From contig JAIFMH010000099.1 in the NCBI GenBank assembly GCA_020048595.1, positions 1 to 19,499 of the forward strand: 19,499 bases of DNA. Direction: 5' to 3'. The DNA comes from Bacteroidota bacterium (GTDB lineage: Bacteria > Bacteroidota > Bacteroidia > Bacteroidales > UBA4417). This document shows positions 1-7,958 of this stretch, one piece after another. The notes beneath the pieces are model-generated. The model was not told where the DNA came from. It searched no databases and worked only from the letters and a program-made list of their open reading frames with translations. Within the stretch, counting starts at the first letter, position 1, and each line of letters opens with the position of its first letter. A program made the position numbers and the translations under genes.

Positions 1-149
1 AAATACGTTCTCCTATTGTATTCTTTTAAAAATATTCCGGGCAAATACTCGTGTAGAATAATCTTCTTTCAGTGTTTTCAGAATGTTAACTGAACACTAA
101 AACACACTTTGGAACGTTTTTTGAACATAAATGAAATAAAAGTCTTCAG

Positions 150-941
150 ATGCCCCGGTTACTAGTTATCCTTTTTTTATTCAGTTGCCTGTCCGCTTTT
201 CCCCAATCGTACCGTAAAATTCATAATACGGCATTTGTACGCGGGGAGAAACTGACCTTCAGGGTTGCATTTAATTCGACACTTACAGGAAGTATTACCG
301 GCGGAAAAGCCACATTGGAAGTGAAAGAAGAAAATAAAATCCTGAACAACAGGAGTACATATCACGTAGTAGGTGAAGGAAAAACAACAGGGTTTATTGA
401 GCTGTTTTATAAAGTCCACGACAGGTTTGAAAGCTATTTTGACCAGGATGCATTGATTGCCAGGCAATTTATACGCCGTACACGCGAAAACACGTATAAA
501 AAAGATGACCTGGTGGTCTTTCGCCAGGAAGATCTCTTAGCCGTAAGCTTAACAAAAATTGTAAAGGTTCCCGCCAATATGCAGGATGTTATTTCAGCAT
601 TTTATTACGCACGTACGCTCGACATATCAAATCTGGAACCAGGTGGAATAGTGCATGTTCCTTTTTTTCTGGATGATTCCGTTTATAATTCGAAAGTTAT
701 ATTCAAAGGCAGGGAAACCGTGAAAATCAAATTAGGGAAATTCAAATGCATAGCTTTCAGACCGATGGTAGCTACCGGTTATGCTTTCGATGATCCTTAC
801 CCGATCACCATCTGGTTAACCGATGATGCAAACCGTATGCCGGTACTTATTGAATCGGAGCAATCGGTTGGCCGCGCAAGGGTTGAACTGATATCTTATT
901 CAGGTTTAGCCAATCCAATAATGGCTAAAATACCGGAATAA
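150..941 (+). CDS. DUF3108 domain-containing exported protein
   Basis: The 263-residue product starts with a short hydrophobic signal peptide (about residues 1-19, ending around AFPQS) and no lipobox cysteine, so it should be periplasmic or outer-membrane associated. The rest matches what I know of Bacteroidota DUF3108 proteins. It has an early NTAFVRGEKLTFRV stretch, a central FIRRTREN and ISAFYYART, then VPFFLDDSVY and a late FRPMVATG, ending near GLANPIMAKI. Length is that of the family and no part seems missing. The biochemical role of DUF3108 is unknown; a beta-rich envelope protein is the usual description. The ATG at 150 is chosen because the signal peptide begins directly after it. 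It is convergent with the glucosaminidase gene, 46 nt away. No clear TAnnTTTG promoter is visible within the 149 nt upstream. Confidence 0.85.
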   Translation: MPRLLVILFLFSCLSAFPQSYRKIHNTAFVRGEKLTFRVAFNSTLTGSITGGKATLEVKEENKILNNRSTYHVVGEGKTTGFIELFYKVHDRFESYFDQDALIARQFIRRTRENTYKKDDLVVFRQEDLLAVSLTKIVKVPANMQDVISAFYYARTLDISNLEPGGIVHVPFFLDDSVYNSKVIFKGRETVKIKLGKFKCIAFRPMVATGYAFDDPYPITIWLTDDANRMPVLIESEQSVGRARVELISYSGLANPIMAKIPE

Positions 942-987
942 GTGATTAACAACGGTAGACTCTGAGAAATCAGGGATGAAGCATCCG

Positions 988-1524
988 TTACTCCTGAATA
1001 ATACTTGTGATTGTTGCTGCCGGATGTGGAATTAACGGATAGATAAAAGTCATATCGAAACGTGTTAAATTATACCGCTTTATCATTTTATCCACATGAC
1101 TTATCCAATGTGGAGAAGTTGCATATTTTGCGGCTTTCATTGCTTTCAGCCATTTCATATAATCCATGTCGCCTTTTAAAACGGTATAATATTTCCTTCG
1201 TGCCAACATTTCACCGAAATGCAGATAAGCAGCTTCGTCTGATTCGAATTTGCGGTATGATGTTGAATATCCGGATTTGGTTTTTGAGGATTTTACTCTT
1301 CCTTTTACCCCAAAATGGTTTTTATTCACCTTGCATAATTTACTTGTCCCTGCTGCGCTTTCCTGCAAAGCAATTCCAAGAACAAGACTGGCAGGGATTT
1401 GAAACTTAACCAATACTTCAAGAGCCAGGGTGTCGTATTTGTCAATATAAACTTCAGCAGCACTTTGAGCCTGAAGGCTAAAAATTGCATAAAAAAACAG
1501 AAGATTTATAAGTAAAAACCGCAT
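988..1524 (-). CDS. Exported glucosaminidase domain protein (GH73-type, peptidoglycan hydrolase)
   Basis: The product has 178 residues. A signal peptide covers about residues 1-20 (FSLQAQ, then SAAEVYIDKY). Residues 24-155 look like an N-acetylglucosaminidase domain of the FlgJ/GH73 (LYZ2) type. PASLVLGIALQES carries the probable catalytic glutamate at residue 55, followed by GTSKL and the NHFGVK motif at 69-74. Later residues (FESDEAAYLHFGEML, then YMKWLKAMKAAKYATSPHW) match the usual helical C-terminal lobe. Enzymes of this family cut the GlcNAc-MurNAc bond in peptidoglycan, so a role in wall remodelling is inferred. The domain occupies nearly the whole protein and no LysM or SH3 wall-binding domain is present. 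It stands alone on the minus strand. A weak TACATTTA sequence lies upstream but is not a convincing promoter. Confidence 0.82.
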   Translation of the reverse strand: MRFLLINLLFFYAIFSLQAQSAAEVYIDKYDTLALEVLVKFQIPASLVLGIALQESAAGTSKLCKVNKNHFGVKGRVKSSKTKSGYSTSYRKFESDEAAYLHFGEMLARRKYYTVLKGDMDYMKWLKAMKAAKYATSPHWISHVDKMIKRYNLTRFDMTFIYPLIPHPAATITSIIQE

Positions 1525-1757
1525 AAGGGTGTATCTATTTCCTGCTAAATGTAAACATTAAATTAAAAGTTTAACTTAAAGTGCAGGTATTTGTTCAATT
1601 GAAGCTTGCTGTTTGAATATCGGATAACAGACACTCTGACCTTTTCTCAACTAAAAAGTTTAATTAATAACTTGCCATTATGGAAAAACGTCACCCTGCA
1701 CATCCTTAATTTACACTAAAACATATACCTTTATATTTTCCACAAATTTGAGTTTCT

Positions 1758-3677
1758 ATGAAAACATTATTGATCCTGTTAATCCTTTCAATAAGCTTAG
1801 ATGTAATGTCGCAAAACCAAAATAAAAGAGAATGGCAGCAGGTCGATTCGCTTTCCGGTATTGGCCAGTCGCAGTCAGCGCTTGATATAGTAATTGCGAT
1901 TTACGAAAAAGCAAAAACTGCTAACGATGCCGACCAGTTTCTAAAAGCATCGCTATACCGGATGAAACTGGAATCGGATTTCCATGAAGACTATTTCGAA
2001 CAAAGTATAGCGCGCACCCAGCTTGAAGTTCTTTCTGCAAAAGCTCCAGTAAAACAAATCCTTCATTCTGCGCTGGCAGAATTGTATTGGCTGTATTATC
2101 AGAACAACCGCTGGCAGATACTTAACCGAAGCGTAACTTCCAATTTTGTAACTGATGATATTAAAACATGGGACCTGAAAAAACTGGTAACAACCTGTAT
2201 GGGAAACTATGCATTATCTCTCACCGACAAAGAATTATTGAAAAACACGCCTGTTTCTTCCTTTTCTGAAATAGTAATAAAACAAAAGGATTCTGAAAAA
2301 TACAGGCCAACTTTATTTGATTTCCTTGCACATCGGGCTATTGATTTTTATGCATCATCAGAAGCCGGATTAACGAAACCTGCCAATACTTTTTCAGTTG
2401 ATAAGGATGAATACTTTGCGACTTCAGCTGATTTTGCGGCTTTATCAATCATTTCGCCCGATTCGCTTTCATTTGAATTTCAGGCGCTTAAGCTTTACCA
2501 GGAAGTAATTGAATTCCATTCGTTGGACAAAGAACCTACTGCTCTTGTAGATGTTGAGTTAGAAAGACTTTCGTTTGTTCATGAAAAAAGTATCGTACCT
2601 GAAAAAGACAGCCTTTATCTTGAAGCTCTTTATAAACTGGAAAAACAATTTATAAATCATCCTTCATCCACTGAAGTATCTTTTGAAATTGCCTCCCGGT
2701 TAAATGGTGATGAATCAATTGCAATTCCTTTCATTGAAGAAGAACAATCTGGCCAAGCCATTTCTGAAGCTAAAAAATGGGATAAGAAAAAGGCACTCGA
2801 AATCTGCGAAGCAGCAATAAGCCGTTTCCCTGAAAGTTTCGGAGCAAATAACTGCCGCTCTCTGATTGAAAGCATCAAACAACCATTATTATCTACAAAT
2901 ACAAATTACGCTTCAATTCCGGGAAAGCCTTCACTGGCATTGGTGAACTATAAAAATGTTAACAAAGTATATTTCCGTCTTTTAAAAATTAACCCCGAAA
3001 CCGACCGCGATCTGCAGGAAAAACAACAGGATATCCGGCTCGAAAAATACCTGAACCTTAAAGCTGAAAAATCCTGGGAACAGCCACTTCCTGATGATGG
3101 CGATTACAGGAATCATTCTGCTGAAATACGTATTCCGGCCCTGCCACAAGGATATTATGTGTTGCTTTCCAGCAATGATGCCTCGTTTCCGGCTAAATCA
3201 GCAATACTCACAGCCAATACATTCTGGATCAGCACTATCAGTTTCCTCAGCCGCAACGATAAAACCGGCAATAATGAGATTGTGGTTCTGCATCGCGAAT
3301 CCGGGCAACCACTTTCCCGGGTGAAAGTAGCATCATATTACCGTGAGTACAATTCCAATGCACGAAAGTATGAAAGCAAAGCCGGGGCGGTTTTTACTAC
3401 CGATAAATCAGGAATGGTAAATATTCCATCGAAGAATGATAACCGCAGAAATAATCAGTTTTACCTGGTTTTTTCATCAAAAAAAGACCAGCTGATTACT
3501 GAAAGCTTTTTTTCGGGCTATTCCTACCGGTACGACGAACCTAAAACGATAGTGCAAACCCGTTTTTTCACAGACAGGGCAATCTACCGGCCAGGACAGA
3601 CTATTTACTTCAAAGGAATTGCGCTTGAACGAAAAGGAGAAGATGTTCAGCTAAAAACAAACTCTCACCACCAATGA
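1758..3677 (+). CDS. Alpha-2-macroglobulin family protein, N-terminal fragment (frame broken at 3' end)
   Basis: This 639-residue open frame is the first third of a large bacterial alpha-2-macroglobulin. Residues 1-19 are a signal peptide without a lipobox cysteine, so the protein would be soluble in the periplasm, unlike the lipidated E. coli YfhM. Residues 20-400 are mostly helical, as in Bacteroidota homologues. MG-type beta domains follow, ending with FFTDRAIYRPGQTIYFKG at about 603-620, the start of the MG2 domain. After VQLKT the frame reads five foreign residues and stops at 3675-3677. The MG2 domain continues in another frame from about 3661, with LTTNDFGSFSG aligning to the family. 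Around 20 residues normally found between these two pieces are absent, so I infer an out-of-frame deletion rather than a single-base error. A weak -7-like TACCTTTA lies at 1726-1733. Confidence 0.85.
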   Translation: MKTLLILLILSISLDVMSQNQNKREWQQVDSLSGIGQSQSALDIVIAIYEKAKTANDADQFLKASLYRMKLESDFHEDYFEQSIARTQLEVLSAKAPVKQILHSALAELYWLYYQNNRWQILNRSVTSNFVTDDIKTWDLKKLVTTCMGNYALSLTDKELLKNTPVSSFSEIVIKQKDSEKYRPTLFDFLAHRAIDFYASSEAGLTKPANTFSVDKDEYFATSADFAALSIISPDSLSFEFQALKLYQEVIEFHSLDKEPTALVDVELERLSFVHEKSIVPEKDSLYLEALYKLEKQFINHPSSTEVSFEIASRLNGDESIAIPFIEEEQSGQAISEAKKWDKKKALEICEAAISRFPESFGANNCRSLIESIKQPLLSTNTNYASIPGKPSLALVNYKNVNKVYFRLLKINPETDRDLQEKQQDIRLEKYLNLKAEKSWEQPLPDDGDYRNHSAEIRIPALPQGYYVLLSSNDASFPAKSAILTANTFWISTISFLSRNDKTGNNEIVVLHRESGQPLSRVKVASYYREYNSNARKYESKAGAVFTTDKSGMVNIPSKNDNRRNNQFYLVFSSKKDQLITESFFSGYSYRYDEPKTIVQTRFFTDRAIYRPGQTIYFKGIALERKGEDVQLKTNSHHQ

Positions 3678-6600
3678 TTTTGGTTCATTCAGCGGAAATT
3701 TTATTGCTCCGCAAGGAGTGCTCACCGGCCAAATGACTATCCGCTGCGAAACAGGATCGGTTTCCGTGCAGGTAGAAGAATATAAACGGCCAAAGTTTGA
3801 AGTAACCTTTGAACCTGTAAAAGGATCGTATAAACTGGGCGAAACCATCGTTGCCAAAGGGAAAGCGCTCGCTTATGCCGGAAGTACAGTCTCTGATGCG
3901 AAAGTAAGTTACAGGGTGGTTCGTAACGCAAGTTTCCCATTTTGGTGGGGATGGCGCGGTATGCCGAGATCAGCGGAAATGGAAATTACCAATGGCGAGA
4001 CGGTTACCGTTAGTGATGGGTCATTTACAGTAATGTTTAAGGCCATTCCTGATCTTTCCGTTGACCGGAAAACGAATCCGGTCTTTACCTATACGGTTTA
4101 TGCTGATGTTGCTGATATCAACGGCGAAAGCCATAGCAGCGAAACTGGTATTTCGGTTGGATATAAGGCTCTGCTTATAACAACAGATCTGGCTGATGAT
4201 ATTAACCTTGAAAAACCGCTTCAGTTTTCGCTTTCAACTACCAATCTTAATGGTGAAAAAGAAGGAGCTTCCGGAACCATTACTATTTCGAAACTCAGGA
4301 AACCAGGCCAGGTACTTTATTCACGCAAGTGGGCGCGACCGGACAAATTTACCATGTCGAAAGCTGAATATGAAAAAGACTTTCCCGGCGAAGTGTATAA
4401 CGATGAAGACGATGCAACAACGTGGCCAATAGAGTCATTTGTATTTTCTAAAAATTTCAGTACTCCGGCAGATTCTGTTTTCAACATCGGAAATCAAATT
4501 CCGGCCGGCATGTATGTGATTGAAATCAAAACTAAAGATGCGTTTGGAGAAGAAGTTGTTTACAAAAAATATTTTAACACTTTTAAGCCTGAGTCCGGTA
4601 GTTCCGATGCTGTTTCTCCTGCATTCTTCACATTACTTACTCCAACTGCTGAACCAGGCGGGGATGTGAAATTTATAATCGGCTCACCGGTTAAGAACGC
4701 TTATATTATTTATGAAGTTACTCACAAAGATAAAGTAGTAAGCCGCGAAATTCTTTCCCTGAGTAAGGAACAGAAACTGATCAGCATTCCTGTAAAAGAA
4801 GAGTACCGGGGCAACTTCGGCATCAGCCTGGCTTTTGTGAAAAATAACCGCACTTTTTTAATGACCAAACTTGTCAATGTCCCATATACAGATAAAAAAC
4901 TCGATATCAGCTTTGCCACATTCCGCAATAAATTGTTGCCGGGGCAGGAAGAGGAATGGCAGATCACCTTGCGCGACAGTAAAGGTGAAAAAGCGGTAGC
5001 CGAAATGCTTGCCGGAATGTACGATGCTTCGCTGGATGCATTTGTTCCGCATAGCTGGGATTTTACTGTTTTCAATTCTTATTATGGTATCCGCTCCTGG
5101 AATGATAATCAATGTTTTGGAATTGCTGCATCAGAGCAGTACACATATCCGACTTCCAACTTTGAGTTTTCCAACCGGGAATATGACCGGTTAAATTGGT
5201 TTGGATTTAACTATGGGTATTCAGGTGGAAGAATAAGGTACAGGATGCAGGGCTTGGAAATGGAGAAAAATAAGTCTGTTATGGCAAAAGGTGAAGCAAT
5301 GCCTGCAGCTGCTATGGCTGAAGCAACAAATGACAAACTTATTGAAATGAATTCAAAAGTAGCTGGCATTCAAATTACAAACCAGGATCAAGTTAAAGTA
5401 GAACCGCCAAAATCCTCACAAAGTATTCAAATCCGCACAGGCTTTAACGAAACCGCCTTTTTCTTTCCGCAGCTTGCCACCAACGAAAACGGTGATATAG
5501 TTATAAAATTCAAAGCACCGGAAGCGCTTACCCGCTGGAAAATAATGGGATTAGCCTATACTAAAGATTTGAAATACGGACAGATTGAGAAATCGTTGGT
5601 AACACAAAAGGATCTGATGTTGTTTACCAATCCACCGCGTTTCCTGCGTGAAGGTGATAAGATGGATTTCTCAGCCAAAATCTCTAATATCAGTGACCGC
5701 GATCTATCAGGAACAGCAGAGTTGCATTTCTTCGATGCGTTAACCATGAAACCGGTTGATGATGTTATGGACTTGAAACAACTAACTATTCCTTTTTCTG
5801 TAAATAAGGGTCTCAGTTCACCAGTAAGCTGGAAGATCAATATTCCCGAAGGATTGCAGGCAGTAACTTATCGTATTACTGCTTCAGCCGGCGCTTTCAG
5901 CGATGGTGAAGAAGCTGCTATTCCTGTCCTCACAAATCGTATGCTTGTAACCGAAAGTATGCCTTTACCAGTAAACGGGATGCAACAGAAGAAATTTAGC
6001 TTTGAAAAGCTGGTCAATTCAGGCAAATCCGGCTCGACCATGCGAAATTACAGGCTCACGCTCGAGTATACTTCGAACCCGGCATGGTATGCTGTACAAG
6101 CTCTGCCTTACCTGATGGAATACCCTTACGAATGTGCCGAACAGCTTTTCAGCCGGTATTATGCCAACAGCCTGGCGACGCATATCGCCAACAGCGATCC
6201 CAAAATAAAACGTGTTTTCGAAAGCTGGAAGAACATCACACCTGACGCATTGAAATCGAACCTCGAAAAGAATGAGGAACTTAAATCAGTCCTTCTACAG
6301 GAAAGTCCCTGGGTGCGTGAAGCAACAAACGAAAGTGAACGCAAACAACGTATTGCCTTGCTTTTCGACCTGAACCGTATGGCTTCGGAACAAACTTCGG
6401 CAATGAAAAAACTGCGCGATATGCAGAATCCGAATGGCGGATGGCCGTGGTTCCGGGGAATGCCCGAAAGCCGTTATATCACCCAACATATCGTAACAGG
6501 ATTGGGACATCTGTACTATCTCGAAGTAATGAATCCAGCTGAAAATACAGAGATACACGATATGCTCGCAAAAGCTATTGAATACCTGGATGAAACAGTT

Positions 6601-7779
6601 AAAATTGATTTTGAGAAACTTAAGAAGAATGATAAGAATTACCTTAAAAACAATCATCTTGGATACGAGGATATTCAATATTTATATGCCCGGACTTATT
6701 TCCTGGCCGATTTTCCGATGGGAAAAGAAAACACGGAAGTTCTTGAGTATTTCAAGACCCAATCCGTAAAATACTGGAAGCCGCAGAACAATTATATGAA
6801 AGCGATGATTGCCTTGTATCTCAACCGTTTCGGCGAAGAAAATACTGCTTCACTGATCATGCGTTCGCTGAAGGAAACCTCCCTGCATAACGAAGAAATG
6901 GGAATGTACTGGCGGAATGAGCAACGCTGCTGGAACTGGTTCCAGGCTCCGGTTGAGACACAGGCTCTTTTAATCGAAGCATTCGACGAAGTGAGTGACG
7001 ATCAGAAATCGGTAGAAGAGCTCAAAATATGGTTGTTGAAACAAAAACAAACCCAGGACTGGAAAACTACCAAAGCCACTTCAGAAGCGGTATACGCTTT
7101 ACTGCTCCGGGGACCTTCATTACTGGCTTCAGAGAAACAGGTTGAAATAACTTTAGGGAAAGAAAAGGTTGATCCGTATAAAGCAGACGGTTCGAAACCG
7201 GAAGCCGGCACAGGTTATTTTAAAACAAGCTGGGATGCCACTTCAGTAAAACCGGAGATGGGAAAAGTGACAGTTAACAATCCTAATCCAACAGTTGCAT
7301 GGGGAGCTCTATACTGGCAGTATTTCGAACAGCTTGATAAAATTACCCCGGCAAAAACACCACTTAGCCTGAGTAAAAAGCTTTTCCGCGAAGTGAATAC
7401 TCCAACCGGACCAGTAATTGAACCAATCACAGAGAATTCAGCTGTAAAAGTTGGTGATAAAATTGTTGTTCGTGTTGAGCTCCGCTCCGACCGTGATATG
7501 GAGTATATCCATTTGAAAGATATGCGGGCATCGGCTTTTGAGCCTGTAAATGTACTTTCAGGATACCGTTATCATGATGGACTGGGATATTATGAATCCA
7601 CGCGTGATGCGTCTACTAACTTCTTTATCGGCTATTTACCAAAAGGCACTTATGTGTTTGAGTACAAACTGGTAGCCACACAAAAAGGAGATTTTTCGAA
7701 TGGGATAACTTCGGTGCAATGCATGTATGCACCTGAGTTTTCAGCTCATTCGGAAGGGATAAGGGTAAAGGTGGAGTAA
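3655..7779 (+). CDS. Alpha-2-macroglobulin family protein, C-terminal fragment with thioester motif
   Basis: This is the continuation of the gene starting at 1758, in a different frame. The frame is open from 3655, after a TAA at 3652-3654. The first possible start is GTG 3718, giving 1353 residues, but LTTNDFGSFSGNFIAPQG just before it is clearly family sequence. Counting from 3718: macroglobulin beta domains, then a Met/Ala/Glu-rich linker at about 510-565 that is a candidate protease-sensitive bait region. FNETAFFFP (576) and TRWKIMG (605) mark the alpha-2-macroglobulin core. YPYECAEQ holds the CxEQ thioester motif, with Cys at residue 806 (bases 6133-6144), and a helical thioester domain follows (WPWFRGMPESRYITQHI near 905). 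The ending is GIRVKVE. Intact members trap proteases covalently in the periplasm. This fragment alone has no signal peptide and could not be exported. No pbpC partner lies nearby. Confidence 0.87.
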   Translation, partial: KQTLTTNDFGSFSGNFIAPQGVLTGQMTIRCETGSVSVQVEEYKRPKFEVTFEPVKGSYKLGETIVAKGKALAYAGSTVSDAKVSYRVVRNASFPFWWGWRGMPRSAEMEITNGETVTVSDGSFTVMFKAIPDLSVDRKTNPVFTYTVYADVADINGESHSSETGISVGYKALLITTDLADDINLEKPLQFSLSTTNLNGEKEGASGTITISKLRKPGQVLYSRKWARPDKFTMSKAEYEKDFPGEVYNDEDDATTWPIESFVFSKNFSTPADSVFNIGNQIPAGMYVIEIKTKDAFGEEVVYKKYFNTFKPESGSSDAVSPAFFTLLTPTAEPGGDVKFIIGSPVKNAYIIYEVTHKDKVVSREILSLSKEQKLISIPVKEEYRGNFGISLAFVKNNRTFLMTKLVNVPYTDKKLDISFATFRNKLLPGQEEEWQITLRDSKGEKAVAEMLAGMYDASLDAFVPHSWDFTVFNSYYGIRSWNDNQCFGIAASEQYTYPTSNFEFSNREYDRLNWFGFNYGYSGGRIRYRMQGLEMEKNKSVMAKGEAMPAAAMAEATNDKLIEMNSKVAGIQITNQDQVKVEPPKSSQSIQIRTGFNETAFFFPQLATNENGDIVIKFKAPEALTRWKIMGLAYTKDLKYGQIEKSLVTQKDLMLFTNPPRFLREGDKMDFSAKISNISDRDLSGTAELHFFDALTMKPVDDVMDLKQLTIPFSVNKGLSSPVSWKINIPEGLQAVTYRITASAGAFSDGEEAAIPVLTNRMLVTESMPLPVNGMQQKKFSFEKLVNSGKSGSTMRNYRLTLEYTSNPAWYAVQALPYLMEYPYECAEQLFSRYYANSLATHIANSDPKIKRVFESWKNITPDALKSNLEKNEELKSVLLQESPWVREATNESERKQRIALLFDLNRMASEQTSAMKKLRDMQNPNGGWPWFRGMPESRYITQHIVTGLGHLYYLEVMNPAENTEIHDMLAKAIEYLDETVKIDFEKLKKNDKNYLKNNHLGYEDIQYLYARTYFLADFPMGKENTEVLEYFKTQSVKYWKPQNNYMKAMIALYLNRFGEENTASLIMRSLKETSLHNEEMGMYWRNEQRCWNWFQAPVETQALLIEAFDEVSDDQKSVEELKIWLLKQKQTQDWKTTKATSEAVYALLLRGPSLLASEKQVEITLGKEKVDPYKADGSKPEAGTGYFKTSWDATSVKPEMGKVTVNNPNPTVAWGALYWQYFEQLDKITPAKTPLSLSKKLFREVNTPTGPVIEPITENSAVKVGDKIVVRVELRSDRDMEYIHLKDMRASAFEPVNVLSGYRYHDGLGYYESTRDASTNFFIGYLPKGTYVFEYKLVATQKGDFSNGITSVQCMYAPEFSAHSEGIRVKVE

Positions 7780-7802
7780 ATGATGTCTTTGAAAAACTGA
7801 TT

Positions 7803-7891
7803 AAACCGGATTTCAAATCATAAGTGTTCGAAACCGGCTCGGCGGGATTTGTAATCCCACCGCACAGAGCCCCGGATTTGAAATCCGGTTT
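7803..7891. repeat. Nested palindromic intergenic repeat (REP/BIME-like)
   Basis: A 17-nt arm AAACCGGATTTCAAATC (7803-7819) has a perfect inverted copy at 7875-7891. The right part is also a palindrome by itself: CCGGATTT-G-AAATCCGG at 7872-7888. Between the arms lies a third stem, GGGATT-TGT-AATCCC at 7844-7858, extended by CGG/CCG after one mismatch. The transcript would fold into a cloverleaf-like structure. It sits between the 3' ends of two convergent genes, so it may also end transcription, but no long T-run follows. The layout resembles dispersed REP-type elements; copy number cannot be judged from this window. Confidence 0.75.
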
Positions 7892-7958
7892 GTCAATGTT
7901 TAGAAAGTTATGGTATTTAACCAGTTACCCTGCATCCATTGTTCATAATACAATTCTT

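Noticed and set aside
974..986. Small hairpin GGATG-AAG-CATCC between convergent genes as a terminator
   Set aside because: The stem is only 5 bp and no T-run follows on either strand.
3651..3662. Programmed ribosomal frameshift at the A-run (CTAAAAACAAAC) in the macroglobulin gene
   Set aside because: The run has five A and does not form an A AAA AAC slippery heptamer. The needed shift is +1, not -1. A frameshift would not restore the roughly 20 missing MG2 residues.
3718..3720. GTG as a true start of the second macroglobulin open frame, preceded by AAGGA
   Set aside because: Family sequence continues upstream of it in the same frame, the purine run directly abuts the codon with no spacing, and the resulting protein would lack a signal peptide.
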